Assembly: GCF_023343835.1 (NCBI RefSeq)
Contig: NC_064447.1
Location: 13,951,501-14,015,500, forward strand
Origin: Lagopus muta
Lineage: Eukaryota > Chordata > Aves > Galliformes > Phasianidae
Direction: 5' to 3'
DNA: 64,000 nucleotides
Of the stretch, positions 21,378 to 32,401 are shown piece after piece (within the stretch, counting starts at the first letter, position 1; each line of letters starts with the position of its first letter). The translations under genes were made by a program, and so were the position numbers. The notes under the pieces are model-generated. The model worked only from the letters and a program-made list of their open reading frames with translations, had not been told where the DNA came from and did no database searches.

Positions 21378-24300
21378 GTAACGGAGAGAAGGGCCTGCGG
21401 CCCCGGGAGATGGAGAGGCGCTCGGGCGTGGGGCTGCGGGGACGGCGGGGCGGGGACGGGCTGCGTCACCTCGGGGAGCTGGGCCGGCCGGGGGCTGATG
21501 GTTGCCCGAAGCCGGGAAGCGCTTCTGCTTCCCGCGGCGCTCGGGCAGCATACGGCTCCCGCTTTGGTCTCGGGTTGGAAAGGTGGAAGGGACCGCGGAG
21601 CGCTGCTGAGCTCCGTGCCCGTGGGGGAGGCACTGATTGGCGGCGGCGGGTTGACCCTGGCTGGGCAGAGCCCGGCGATAGCCTCAAGGAGATAACCGCG
21701 AGGCAGCTGTTTTTTTCCGCAAGTTTCGCTGAGAAGAAGCGGAGGACGTCCTGAACCTTCTAGAGAGCTGGAACCTCGCAGCACTCGGTTTCATTAAATC
21801 ACATTTTCCTCTGGGAACCCCAGAAGCTGAACAAACTCAGAGCTGTTCCTTGCCCTGTATGAGGGCAACTGACGAGTTCTAGTTTGGTCAGGACTGTGAA
21901 AATTGTTTTTCACCACTCATTTGCATCCAGATTTGCTCAACACCTGCAATCCCTGGAATAACGTGAGGGCACTACACGGATGCTTTGTGCTCCTCTCCCA
22001 CCCCAGCCAGAGGGCTGCAGGAAAGGCAGTGCAGGGGTTAGCTGGCCCACTGCTCCCTCCTGTCCCCATGAGCAATCTGTTAGCTGCTGGAAGACTGAGG
22101 GAGCCCCACAGCTGCACAGTGCTCTGCCTAGCACTGCCCCCATGCTCTCCCATGAGAGAACAGCTGGGAGGAGAACTGCTCAGGGTGGCAAAATGCCAGG
22201 TCCCCTTCACAGCTCTGTCCCACTTCAGAGCTTGCAGTGGCTGTTGTGTTTTGTTTCGATTTAGCAGATCATTTCACCATAAAATAGGTGGAATATAGGT
22301 TGGAATTGTGTCTTACCTTAGGTTGGAATGTATCTTACAGTGCATCCAGTCCCAACCCCTGGCCATGGGCTGGCTGCTCCCCAGCAGCTCAGGCTGCCCA
22401 GGGCCCCTCCACAGCCTCAGGAACCTCCAAGGATGGGCAGCCTGTGCCACAGCCTCACCATCTGCTCAGTAAATTTCATGTACATTCATTTCCAGGCTCT
22501 TTTCAATCCTGTCCAGTGGCAGAACAAGGGGCAATGGGCACTAACTGGGCATAGGAAGTTCCACACAAACATAAGGAAAAATTTCTTTGCTTTGAGGATG
22601 ACAGAGCACTGGAACAGGCTGCCCAGAGAAGCTGTGGAGTCTCCTTATAGATTATAAAGAAGAAACAGCTGTACTGATATTTTACTTTCAGTTAGGAGGA
22701 GGTTGAGCTGTTCAGTATAGCTGACAGGGGAAGCAATTGGATGAAATCTTACCTGGCTTAGGAAGTCCATATTTTTTTTAGGATAATGGTTTGCCCAGTG
22801 AGAGATTTCTTGAGGCCAGCCTGGTAACTTCTGTTTTCTGTAGCTGCAAAGGATTGTTCTGAATCTTCACCTTTGGCTTCTTCACTCTGCTCCTCACTAG
22901 CACTGCAGAAATCAAAAAGATGTGGAGGGGATATTATTGAAAAGTTTTGCTTTCTCCTTCACTTGAATTTCAGCTTCTTGAATCAGGGTGAGTTGTGCTT
23001 AATTATAAATTAATTGGAACAACCAAAATTAGAGCTGAATGTGGCCTTCTTCCAGTAGCTGGAAGCTCAATGACAGCTTTGTTAGATCATTAGTGACACT
23101 GGGCCTATAGCTATAGCCTAACTGTACCTCTAAAAGAGTTTTTGGGATGTTCTAATTAGAGACTCCTTCCTACTGTTGACACTTCTAGGACCCCTTCTAA
23201 CGGATGTGTCATGTTGGAATGCATATATGCACACAACAGTTCCTGTTCCAGATTTTTAAATGGCAAAAAGGTGGTAGTTTGAAGTTAGTGCTGTGAGTCA
23301 CGTAACCACAGCTAACTAGGTAAGATGCATTGAGTTACAACGTCTCTCTTTTTTGTCCTGCTTCTGAAATTCACAGAGCAGTATGGTCTGGAAATCACCA
23401 ACAATGGTCCCATCACAACAGGAGCTCAAGCTACTCTTCACGCCATTCTGAGGATGAAGAACGACAGCACTGTATCAAACTTGTATCACTTTAACTGGAT
23501 TTATGCTCCTCTGATCCTGATAGAGAAATCCGAGCAGCGGTTGCACTCCGTAATTAATGTGACTGGTGAATTTCCTGGGGCTTTTCCCGTATCTGTCTGG
23601 GTGACTCACAGAAACTGCTGGTTATGTCGGCCAGTTGCTAGGAACGTCACCATGCTTCAGATCACAGGTAAAGCAGAATTGCTGCTGCCCTCGCTAGCAT
23701 CAGAAAAGGAAAGCCAGGCGGAAATATGGCCTCCAGCAGCAGTTTGATTTGTGTAGGCCTTCGTTGCAGGAGCTTTTGGCCAGCACTGTACCAACTGGGC
23801 CGTGCTGCAGGCTGCCTATCTCAGTCAGTCCAGGATTTTTTCCTCTCAGTCCTATTAGAAGCTTCATCTTGTCCCACTGTATAACCTTCCGTAAGTCAAG
23901 TAATCTCATCGTGTGTAGCAACATTGAGTAATAGATCAAAAATACACTTAACTGTTTGGACTGGGGCACAGAAAGAATTATGCTGTGTATTTTAAGTCAC
24001 GTGTCGGTACACACAGCATCCTATGAAAGTGATACACGCTGTCATTCTTTGTCTACCTTAATTTTCTGCAGAATTTGTCACGGGGAATCTTACCATTGCC
24101 CAGATAGAAGACAGCAGATTCATCAAGCATGGCTCCAGCTCTTCTATGGGTGCTGTGACACGGATTTCTTTCTGTCTTCATGATCCAAGTGATTACTTCA
24201 AGTCAGCTTCATTTGTCTACAACTGGGACTTTGGAGATGGGTAGGTGTGGTTACTTTGTTCTCTTTAATGATTACTTAAGGTGCCTCTCATTCAGCTGTT

Positions 24301-27300
24301 CATCTAGAGTGAAATGCTGTTCATACACAGGATGGCACACACGCCTTTGCCCATTGGTATGACCCTGCAGCAGGGAGGATGAAAGACGTCCAGCTATTTA
24401 CCTTCTCTTGAGTACAAATTTATGTCCAGCACAAACAAGAGTACACAAATAGAAAAATAAGATCCAGTTTTTGAATGCTGCATCTTTCTTTCTATCTTCC
24501 TTTTTTAAAAAGAAATATCTTTTATTTTTCCTTTTCAATACTTCAATTAGCTGTAGTCCACCTGTTTTAATGGTAGTTTTCATCTTTTATTGTTTATTCC
24601 TATTCCATTTTCTTAAGTCCTATAGCACTATCCTTGATTCTATAAATACACTGTGAGTCTGATACTGACTATGGTTTTACTGGTTTTACATCTGCTAACT
24701 GCAACAGACATTAATCCTTACTGATGAGGACATGAAGGAGAATTAGAATCATAGCTGACTACCACTGGCTTTAAAGAAAATACTCCTTTTTCAATGTTAA
24801 ATCAGAAATAAGCAAGTACTTGATAAAATTCAGTTTCGATTTTCATATTGCACACAGAGTTTATCAGATTACCAAGGAGCCCTTTGTCTACTGCAACTGC
24901 TCCACCACGGGGAATCGCACAGTGCATCTCAAAGTCGTAGCAGAATGGGAGCAAATTGGAAGCATCATACATGAAACAGAAACTGTGCAGAAAACTGGTG
25001 ATTTTACCACTGCTTTGGAGCTGCTAGGTAATTATAAAACATTTTGCACGCTCAAAATAAAATGTTACATGTGTGTAGTGATGCAATCTAGATGGTAGGT
25101 TTTTAAGGTGGTAACACAACATAGGTGCTGATTCAAGTGGATGAACTGGTCAGTATTTTTCAATGAAGGGTTTGCATTCTAAAATGGACTTTGCACCATT
25201 CTGGTTCACAAAAAGTCTAAAATCTTCTGTTTCTTTTTCATTCCTTAGAAGTTTCACTGTCTTTTGTAACAGACTCAAATATACTCAAAACTTCAAATAA
25301 TTTGTTTATCATACTTACGGAGGATCCGTTTGTTTAATTTATGATGAATATCCCTAAAAAATACATCTGTTAGAACAAGTGTTGTGAAAGTGTCATTGAT
25401 TTGGTCAGTTGTAAACAAACACACTTCAATAATCCCGTGCATTATTATGTACCTGATTACATTCTAAAAAGAAATCACAAAGCGTTCCGAAAACTTAACA
25501 ACTCTACCAGTAGGTTTCTTTCTTCAGGGTGTGAGGAAGCTGTTGCTTGTGTGAGTGATGCAGCTATCATCTGCATGGTCTAAGAGATGAAACATTTACT
25601 GGAAAACCAGTGAATTTCAGGTTGTGTTCCATGTGATGTGCTTGCTTTCCTCCTCTCAGATGCTGTTAAAAGCATTCACGTAGTGGGCTCCAGAGAGACT
25701 CACGTCATGGAGAACTTGAGTTTATCTCTTCACATCAACGGCACGTAAGTAGCAAACACTACTGCTTTGCACAAAACACTTTATCTAAGCTTTTTTTCCT
25801 CCTCTGTTTCCTTAAAAGTCACTTGCACCCCACAGAACTGTTTGTTAAAGTCTTCATTGAAGAGAACACAGTTGAATACTTGTTTTTTCTTGACTTAAAA
25901 TACCGTGAACTCTAAGAGTCTGACAGAGCCCACATCTGTGCAGAAAAGAAGGATGTTAAAATGTTCATCTCCTCATCAAATCCTCATATAGAAAGCAAAG
26001 GTTATCTTTATCCCTTTGTAAATAGAATGTTGAAAAAGAACTTGCCAGAGGAAGATAGTGGAAACAATGACATTTTTAAACTCTCTTTTGAATTTTTATC
26101 CCTGACCAATTAATTTCCTCATAATTAAATCAAACTGCAGTCAGAGTCCTGTTGAATGGCAGCAGCCCTTGACTGGCACATGGGAGTGGTGAGTTTCAGA
26201 AGTCAGTTTGACAAAGTAAAGGCTGACAGAAGATGAATAAGAGAAAGGGGCACCGCACAGTGAGAGCAGCGTGTTTTGTTTTTAAAGTCATCTTTGGAAG
26301 GAAAAGTCCAGAGAAAGATGAAGCTGTTGAAGAGAAATGAGTCAAGGAAGGAGAGGAAAATGGAAATGTCACATTGCAATGTAATGAGCTGGGAAAAGTC
26401 TAAGTCGGGTAACTAATCACCTACCATTGTAGGAATGTAGGAGACTCAGGAGCGCCTTGCTGTGAGCACAAGCTCTCTAGAGCTGCAGTATTTAGAACGT
26501 GTGAGGGTTTCTCATATAGCAGAAGCATTTTAAGTAATGTTTGAAGCACTCAGGAAGGTGCCTTCACCATAAAAATCTCCATGATCACAAAGAAATTTAT
26601 TCTTCAGAAGAGTAACTCACCTGTGCTCTGCTACAGGGAGCAGATTTGCCTAACAGTGGATTTCCAAAAACAAACCAGAAAAGAGCAGGGCTGCTGGTAG
26701 GGGTGCAGGACAGAGGGAGCAGCACCCAATGCAGTCGTGTACCGAGGACATAAGTGGTACAGATACACAGCACAGTTTGCACTCAGCAAGGGGAATGCAC
26801 TTTGAGGGACTGGAAATTGCAAATATGCAAGTAAATATGAATAGTTTAAAAAAATATTACAGGCTACCAGGCTTGACTCTAAGATGGCCATCAGTGCTTG
26901 CCAGACCTATCCTCTAGCAGCAGGGCTGGGACTGCTGTGACAGCAGTTTGTGACAAAACCAACAACAAAGGCTTGAGAGATGTGTCATCAAACACATAAA
27001 CATGCTGCTTTCTTACCAGAGACTACCCTGAGCAGATAAGTACAAAATACTGGTAAGACAGTGTAAAGAAAAGCTCTGTCATCAGAATCAAAGTCCATAG
27101 TGTGTAGGGGGAGTCCAAGCAGAATCAGTTGGAGCAAGGACCTGACAGTGTAAATAAATGGCATCAGCTAGATGCAGTGAGAATGCATGCAGACATAATG
27201 TGGATTGTAGCTAGAGAGCCTGACAACTGAAATCTTTTTGTTTTTGTAATACCAAGATCCTTGCAAGTTATTTAACTATCCTAACTGTTAGTCCATTGTG

Positions 27301-29857
27301 CAGAGATCAATTCACATTCTTTTATTTCCTCTTTTTTTTTTTTGTTAAATCAGAAGTCTCAGGTGCTCGTCAGTAGCACAGTGATCTCCAGTGTGAAAAG
27401 AAAAAAGAAAACCAACCTATGTTCCCCTAGAAGAGGGGTTGCTTTTATCTCTGTTAGAGCAGAACATGGCTTTACTATGCACAATGGCCTCCTATGACCC
27501 ACCCAGGTATTTAGCTTTCAGCTGAAAGGACTGCTGTTATAAAAGCATCACAAAGGCTTTTTTTCAGTGGACAAACACTATGAACCAAGTAATTGCACTG
27601 TTAATTACTTCTCTATTTGTAGTTAGATTAACCTTATTATTTTCTAAGATGTTTTACAGTTTTATCCCAGTGATTAATCAGCTGTTAGCTGAAAATTTTG
27701 GAGCTTTCAATGCGCTGTTGTGGTTTGTTCGTTCTTACATGTCATTTCAGCCCCCCGCTGGCATTATGCTGGCTTATAAAGTCCGAGTGCATTCCATTAG
27801 AAGGCGAGAAGTGCCATCTGGTGGCGATCGCCGGCTCCTGCTACAACCTCAGCCATACCTTCAGCGACGCCGGGCAGTACTGCCTCAGCGTCCGGGTGCA
27901 GAGCGGCGTGACGATGCTGCAGACCTACCATGAAATAAAAGTGCGGCCAGCAGGTGAGCTGCAGTGCACACATTCCCCGTTGTCCAGGGTTCTGTCTGTC
28001 TCAGGCATTAACTTGCAGCTGATGAGGTTTCAGGAAGCATGAAGAGAAGGGAAAGCTTATATTGTGCCTACTGTAATTGCTCTGAGCTTTTTGTATCCTG
28101 CTGAACCCTTAATCTCCAGAGTGTCTTGAAGCTAAAGCGTTCCCTGGGAAGATTTAAATTACATATTTTTCAGTTTAAATAGTCTCTCTCTCTCTTATAG
28201 TTAGAGAGGATAAGTGCAAAAACATAAGTGGCTGTAGCACTCCCTTCATTAAGCAGCCTGAATTCTTTTCAGTATTTTTTTTTAAGGGTAGCCTTCTCTA
28301 ATCTCCATTTCATTACATGTTTCTATTCTCTCAGCCAGCAATCCCTGCAGGCCACCCTGTTTCCTGCCCTTCGTGGGGCTCTGATTCATCTGAGAAAGAG
28401 GACCTGGCCAGGAGTCAGCTGGACTGTGATAACAGAACAGTTACAGAACATCCCATTGGGACAGCACTTCTATACATCTAGGATTGCTCACTGCAGGAGG
28501 CAGTAGTGTACGCTCAGGGCATAGAGGTAGAATCCTCTTTGCTGAGGGCTACCAGCTGTTGCAATGATGCTTATCAAGATTCCTCCCTACCCATTCAGGG
28601 CACGACAGAGGTACAGACACCCTTGGGAGTTAGGGCTAAAACTTAAACAGCTTTTTTAGCCTGCTTAAGCTGACCCTTGCAATCCCATATTCCTACTTTT
28701 CTGATTGTAGAAAGATCTGAAGTAATCTAGGCTGAAAAATCTGTTCCCTGATGCACGCACATCCTTTGTTGTAAAAATGTGAAGAGTTTTCCTAAAACAT
28801 CTTTTTCTTCTGTTGCCTCTTCTCAGTGTATTATATCACTCCAGGAATGTCCCCTTGTGCTCTTTCCCAGGAATCCAGCCAGCCTTCTTTGTCCTGCTGT
28901 GCCTCGCCCTGGTTTCAGTGATGGTAGGACTGGTGCTGTACACGACCTTTCGAAGTAACACACAACAGAAAGACCTTGTGGAGGTATTACTTTGAGCTGG
29001 GATAGTAATTAGATAGCTTTCAGCTATGTCTCTTCTTTCATCCTCAGGCAAACAGAGTGGGAGGGAGCATTTCTCTGGTATCTGTCTGCACTGGCAGAGT
29101 TTAAGCAACAGGCATGGAGAAAAACATCCAGCAGGCTTCTGGAGAAACAAAACTGCAATTCAAGTTCCCAGGGCTATCATGTCTAGTTAGTTAAAGTTCC
29201 TAAGCATGTGCTTGAATTGAAGTACTCCTTCCAGAGGACGTATCTGGAGTGGTTACACGGAAGAAAGCAGAGGGATGATGAGAAGGGATGGGAAACAGTA
29301 AAAAACAATGGTTATGTTAACTGAAGTGACACTAAATTGTCACCCTCATCTCTGCTGGTGCCCTTCCATCTCCCTTGTGTAGCTTTTTACATGTTCATAT
29401 TTATAAGGCATGAGCTCCCAAATCAAAGATAGCTTCTTGGCCCTTTGGAAAGTACCTCATAGAGGTAACATCATGCCACAATACGCATAAATGGACCTCT
29501 AGGAGGGCTGCTGCAATCCTTGTGTCCAGCTGGTATGAATCTGTCACCAACTTTGAATAGATTTCTGATAGAAACTGATTGAGGACCAGGTGCCATTTCC
29601 AACCCAGAGTATTCTGCCTGGTTTCATTTGAACTGGTATGACTGGAATTAAAAGCATTCTCATTAATGTTCCTTTTCCAGGTAGCTGACTTTGACTTTTC
29701 TCCGCTGTCCGATAAAAGCCTGTCTTCTCATTCAGAGTCAGGCTGTGGCCAAGTATGTTGCAGATCATGTTTTCTTCAGTCATCTCAAGAAGCTGACAGG
29801 GAGAGTCATGAATTTCTACTTTCTTTCTACAAGCCAGTCAAAATGTACACGGTGTGA
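21305..29857 (+). CDS. TMEM130: TMEM130, transmembrane protein 130 (PKD-domain type I membrane glycoprotein), complete
   Basis: Eight coding exons splice in frame to 426 aa, close to the roughly 435 aa of human TMEM130. The precursor has a signal peptide (about residues 1-22, Leu/Ala-rich) and a luminal/extracellular domain. A PKD fold carries the hallmark YNWDFGDG at 171-178. There are at least nine N-X-S/T sequons (for example N53, N85, N114, N127, N191, N253, N295). One membrane helix spans about 335-357, followed by a cytoplasmic tail of about 69 aa with a Cys cluster at 390, 394, 395 and 398 and the conserved end KMYTV. The family is related to PMEL/GPNMB PKD proteins, and its molecular function is poorly known. 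The identification rests on remembered human TMEM130 (C-terminus KTYTV, QQKD motif after the helix) and on adjacency to TRRAP, which is conserved in mammals. Confidence 0.93.
22322..22478 (-). repeat. CR1 LINE fragment in TMEM130 intron 1, minus orientation
   Basis: Reverse-complement CR1 3' region. Recognisable blocks are 'agtcccaacccctggccatg', 'caggctgcccagggcccctc' and 'cagcctgtgccacagcctca'. It is truncated at about 22478. Confidence 0.75.
22495..22650 (+). repeat. CR1 LINE fragment in TMEM130 intron 1, plus orientation
   Basis: The CR1 blocks 'ggaagttccacacaaacata', 'aggaaaaatttctttgcttt' and 'gagcactggaacaggctgcc' are unmistakable. Its 5' end nearly abuts the preceding minus-strand copy, giving a head-to-head pair. 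Confidence 0.85.
23377..23667 (+). CDS. TMEM130: TMEM130 exon 2 (residues 25-121)
   Basis: 291 nt after acceptor AAATTCACAG, encoding [15 protein letters not shown] to NVTMLQIT. The donor is ACAG|GTAAAG. It contains three N-glycosylation sequons. Confidence 0.94.
24072..24240 (+). CDS. TMEM130: TMEM130 exon 3 (residues 122-178, PKD core)
   Basis: 169 nt after acceptor TTCTGCAG, encoding [14 protein letters not shown] to [10 protein letters not shown] plus two bases of Gly178. It carries the PKD signature WDFGDG. The donor is ATGG|GTAGGT. Confidence 0.94.
24858..25027 (+). CDS. TMEM130: TMEM130 exon 4 (residues 178-234, PKD C-terminal strands)
   Basis: 170 nt after acceptor GCACACAG, encoding [15 protein letters not shown] to [10 protein letters not shown]. 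The beta-strand HLKVVAEWE is typical of the end of a PKD domain. The donor is CTAG|GTAATT. Confidence 0.93.
25660..25744 (+). CDS. TMEM130: TMEM130 exon 5 (residues 235-263)
   Basis: 85 nt after acceptor CTCTCAG, encoding [15 protein letters not shown] to LHING plus two bases of Thr263. The donor is GCAC|GTAAGT. Confidence 0.92.
27751..27953 (+). CDS. TMEM130: TMEM130 exon 6 (residues 263-330, second beta-rich domain)
   Basis: 203 nt after acceptor CATTTCAG, encoding [13 protein letters not shown] to YHEIKVRPA plus one base of Gly331. Cys268, 275, 284, 293 and 307 suggest disulfides. It is markedly GC-richer than the surrounding introns. The donor is GCAG|GTGAGC. Confidence 0.94.
28871..28983 (+). 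CDS. TMEM130: TMEM130 exon 7 (residues 331-368, transmembrane helix)
   Basis: 113 nt after acceptor CTTTCCCAG, encoding [15 protein letters not shown] onward through the hydrophobic helix to [12 protein letters not shown]. The donor is GAG|GTATTA. Confidence 0.95.
29681..29857 (+). CDS. TMEM130: TMEM130 exon 8 (residues 369-426 and stop)
   Basis: 177 nt after acceptor TTTTCCAG, encoding [14 protein letters not shown], the Cys cluster [10 protein letters not shown], and [11 protein letters not shown] followed by TGA at 29855-29857. Confidence 0.94.
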   Translation, partial: VADFDFSPLSDKSLSSHSESGCGQVCCRSCFLQSSQEADRESHEFLLSFYKPVKMYTV

Positions 29858-32401
29858 AGAACACAACTGCACTTTGGTTACACTGACTCCAAGTTTAACT
29901 TTCTCACCTGTGATGAGTTACAAGCCCAGTGCTGCATGAATGGTTTCTTTTTGCCAATGCTATGAGGTAAACCACTTCACCAAGTCCAGCACTTGAGTGT
30001 TTCATTATATAATCCAAAAAAGAAGGAGCCTGAAACACAACAGAAGTAATTTTGTATTTTAAAATTATACGGATGTATACATTTACAGCTGTGAAAGCAG
30101 CATTTTATTCTTATGAAAGATTATTTTATTTGCTCAACTCACTACCTCTTGTAATTTCTCTGTTCCTTCTGCTGTATGTTTCAAAAAAGAAAATGCTTAA
30201 AACAAACATACTTCTCTTTCTTATGCTGTAAAAACACTACTGGAAATGCAAGTCATCCAAAAGGTGATTCTAAAAGGGAACTAACTTGTCCTGCTTGGGT
30301 GAGGCTTCAGCCTATGTCCTTCAGTGAAGCAGACTATGTAATTACGTTGTCTTTTTTCCTCCATCTTAAAAGGCCCCTTTGTTAAGTTAATGAGGTGGTG
30401 TGGGACTGCAGTAGCTGGTGACCTGCTCCTGGAAAGGTAGTGCTACTCACAGGAGCCCAGTGGGATGGCAGCAGCCACTGTGAAAGACTCTGCACCTCCA
30501 GCAGTCTGAGACCACGCCAGTCTGTAGAAGTAGCATTTTTTCATAACATTCCTTCTTCTTTTCTTTCTTATGTTACCGCCCAGCTGGTCACCAAAGCTCC
30601 CGTGTCAAAAAAAGCAGTAACTTGCAGCTCAAAGTGCTCAGCAAAACACGCTCAATTCACAGTCAGTGTTCAAGCTGTATAAACTCCTTGTTCATTGCAG
30701 ACTGTCTTCTATGATCAGCTTCCTGCTCAGCCACGTTTTTCTTCATGCTATGAAGTATCTCAGACTACCCTGGAGATTTTTTTTTTTTTTTTTTACACTG
30801 AACTGTTTTGGGGCCCATTTCTTTTCTTAAACACAGTGCTGACATTTTTGCCACCTCTGACTTGGGCTTGGGGTTTTTCACCTGTCACAATTTATCCAGT
30901 GCACTGAATGAGAGGCACTCATTTGACTGAAGGGATTTACCATTAGGTTTCACAGTTTTTATTTCACACATCCAACTTCCACATTTCCTTTGGGAAGCCC
31001 AGCATCTCAGTTCCTCTGCGAATGGAATTACATAACCTCAAAGGGGCTTCGCTAAGTGATACATGCAAAGTGGATTAGGATCATCTAAAGTAACAACTGA
31101 TCCACTAAATCCAAGTTTTTGTCTAGAAGTCCTCCAGGGCCGAACAGATTTCAGCTTTGGTTTTGGTTTTATGAAGAGAAGCTATGTTTGTAAGTAAGCG
31201 AGCCTGCTGGTTAGGAGCAGTGTCCTTTGTCTTCCTTCTCGTGCCCCAGTGTCAAGTTCTTATTTTTAGTCATATTCAGTCACTGTTTAAAATGTGCCTC
31301 TCCTTAGACCAGCAAAGAAGCTATTGTTCTCAGGAGCCTTGCTTTTATTGCCTACTCCTGAGATACCAGCAACCCGAGCCCCTGCCAAAGGTTCACAACT
31401 GTTCTGTGATGTCAGAGCGTTCTATAGCTGCCTACACAGTCCTTGGGCACTGGAAATGCAAACCAATGTGAAAACACAACTCAGAGTGACAGCAGCCCTG
31501 CACAGACTGCACAGTGTCTCTCTGCAACCAGAAGTTCAGTCTGGCCTTGTTTAAGAAGTCTGTGGCAAAAGTGTGACCATTCCTGGGATAATACACCTGA
31601 AAACAACACCTTGACATGCTAATGAGTATGTAAAGTCTTTCTCTCCCATGCTACACTCCTAGAAAAGTCAGTAGCTACAAGAGAGCAATGACTGTCAGTT
31701 GTAGATACCTGAAATAGAGGCAATTTTGGATGGAGGATGAGGATACCCAAACATCAAGATACGTGTTCTGCCCTAATTTCCATTAATACCTATTTTATTC
31801 CAAAGGCCTCACGTGGTGTTAGGCCACACACGTCATTTCCTTGATTGGGGTCTCTGTGCTCTCCCCAACACATCTGAGCTATCACCCCTGGCACCAAGCC
31901 TGGCTAAGGGGGATATCACCCACAGACAAAAAATTGAGGGGTGTGGACTTAGTGATGTGACAGATAAAAGATGGGCCTAGGGAAATCCCCAGGTCCCTAC
32001 TGAGCAAAACAGAGCAAATGCCCTTCAGGAGAACGTTGGTTCTTCTTCTGTTCCTAGATTGACCAAAAGGTGGCAAAGGAGTGAAGGGATTCAGGAGGGC
32101 GGGAAAGATGGAGGGCCGCAACACGCCAAGTCAAGGCTGCCACACAGTAGAAGACATTATTCAAGAGCAGGAGGAAAAGAATGGATGACAGAAAGATGGA
32201 CAACTCTTGCAAAAAAATAAAAAAATAAAAAAGTGGAGAAAGTACACTTGAAAGGACATGTCAAGAAGCAAATTAAGCAAGAAAATTTAAACAACCTGAA
32301 CAAATTGAGGTATAAGCGTAAGAAACATTCTCAGGAACATGTTCCTGAATCTAATATGAAACTGCTTCCTGCACAGAACACTGATCTGTGGGTTCAATAA
32401 A
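29858..32401 (+). other. TMEM130 3' UTR and downstream flank (end not determined)
   Basis: No AATAAA lies close to the stop codon. The first canonical hexamers on the plus strand are at 32216-32221 (inside an A-rich tract) and 32396-32401. The real polyadenylation site may use a variant signal nearer the stop. A T18 run is at 30777-30794. No other coding frame is supported. Confidence 0.35.

Larger units (their letters stand above)
20200..21700. promoter_or_regulatory. CpG island
   Basis: There is an abrupt change from AT-rich flanks to very GC-rich, CpG-dense sequence with many GGGCGG/CCGCCC boxes. It covers TRRAP exon 1, the intergenic gap and TMEM130 exon 1. The extent was judged by eye. 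Confidence 0.9.

Noticed and set aside
20103..21784. Minus-strand frames of 316, 236, 163 and 116 aa in the same island
   Set aside because: Same compositional artefact. They overlap one another and the TMEM130 first exon.
27580..27933. 117-aa frame spanning TMEM130 intron 5 and exon 6
   Set aside because: It enters exon 6 in the wrong frame. The correct frame is fixed by the PPLALCWLI homology and phase.
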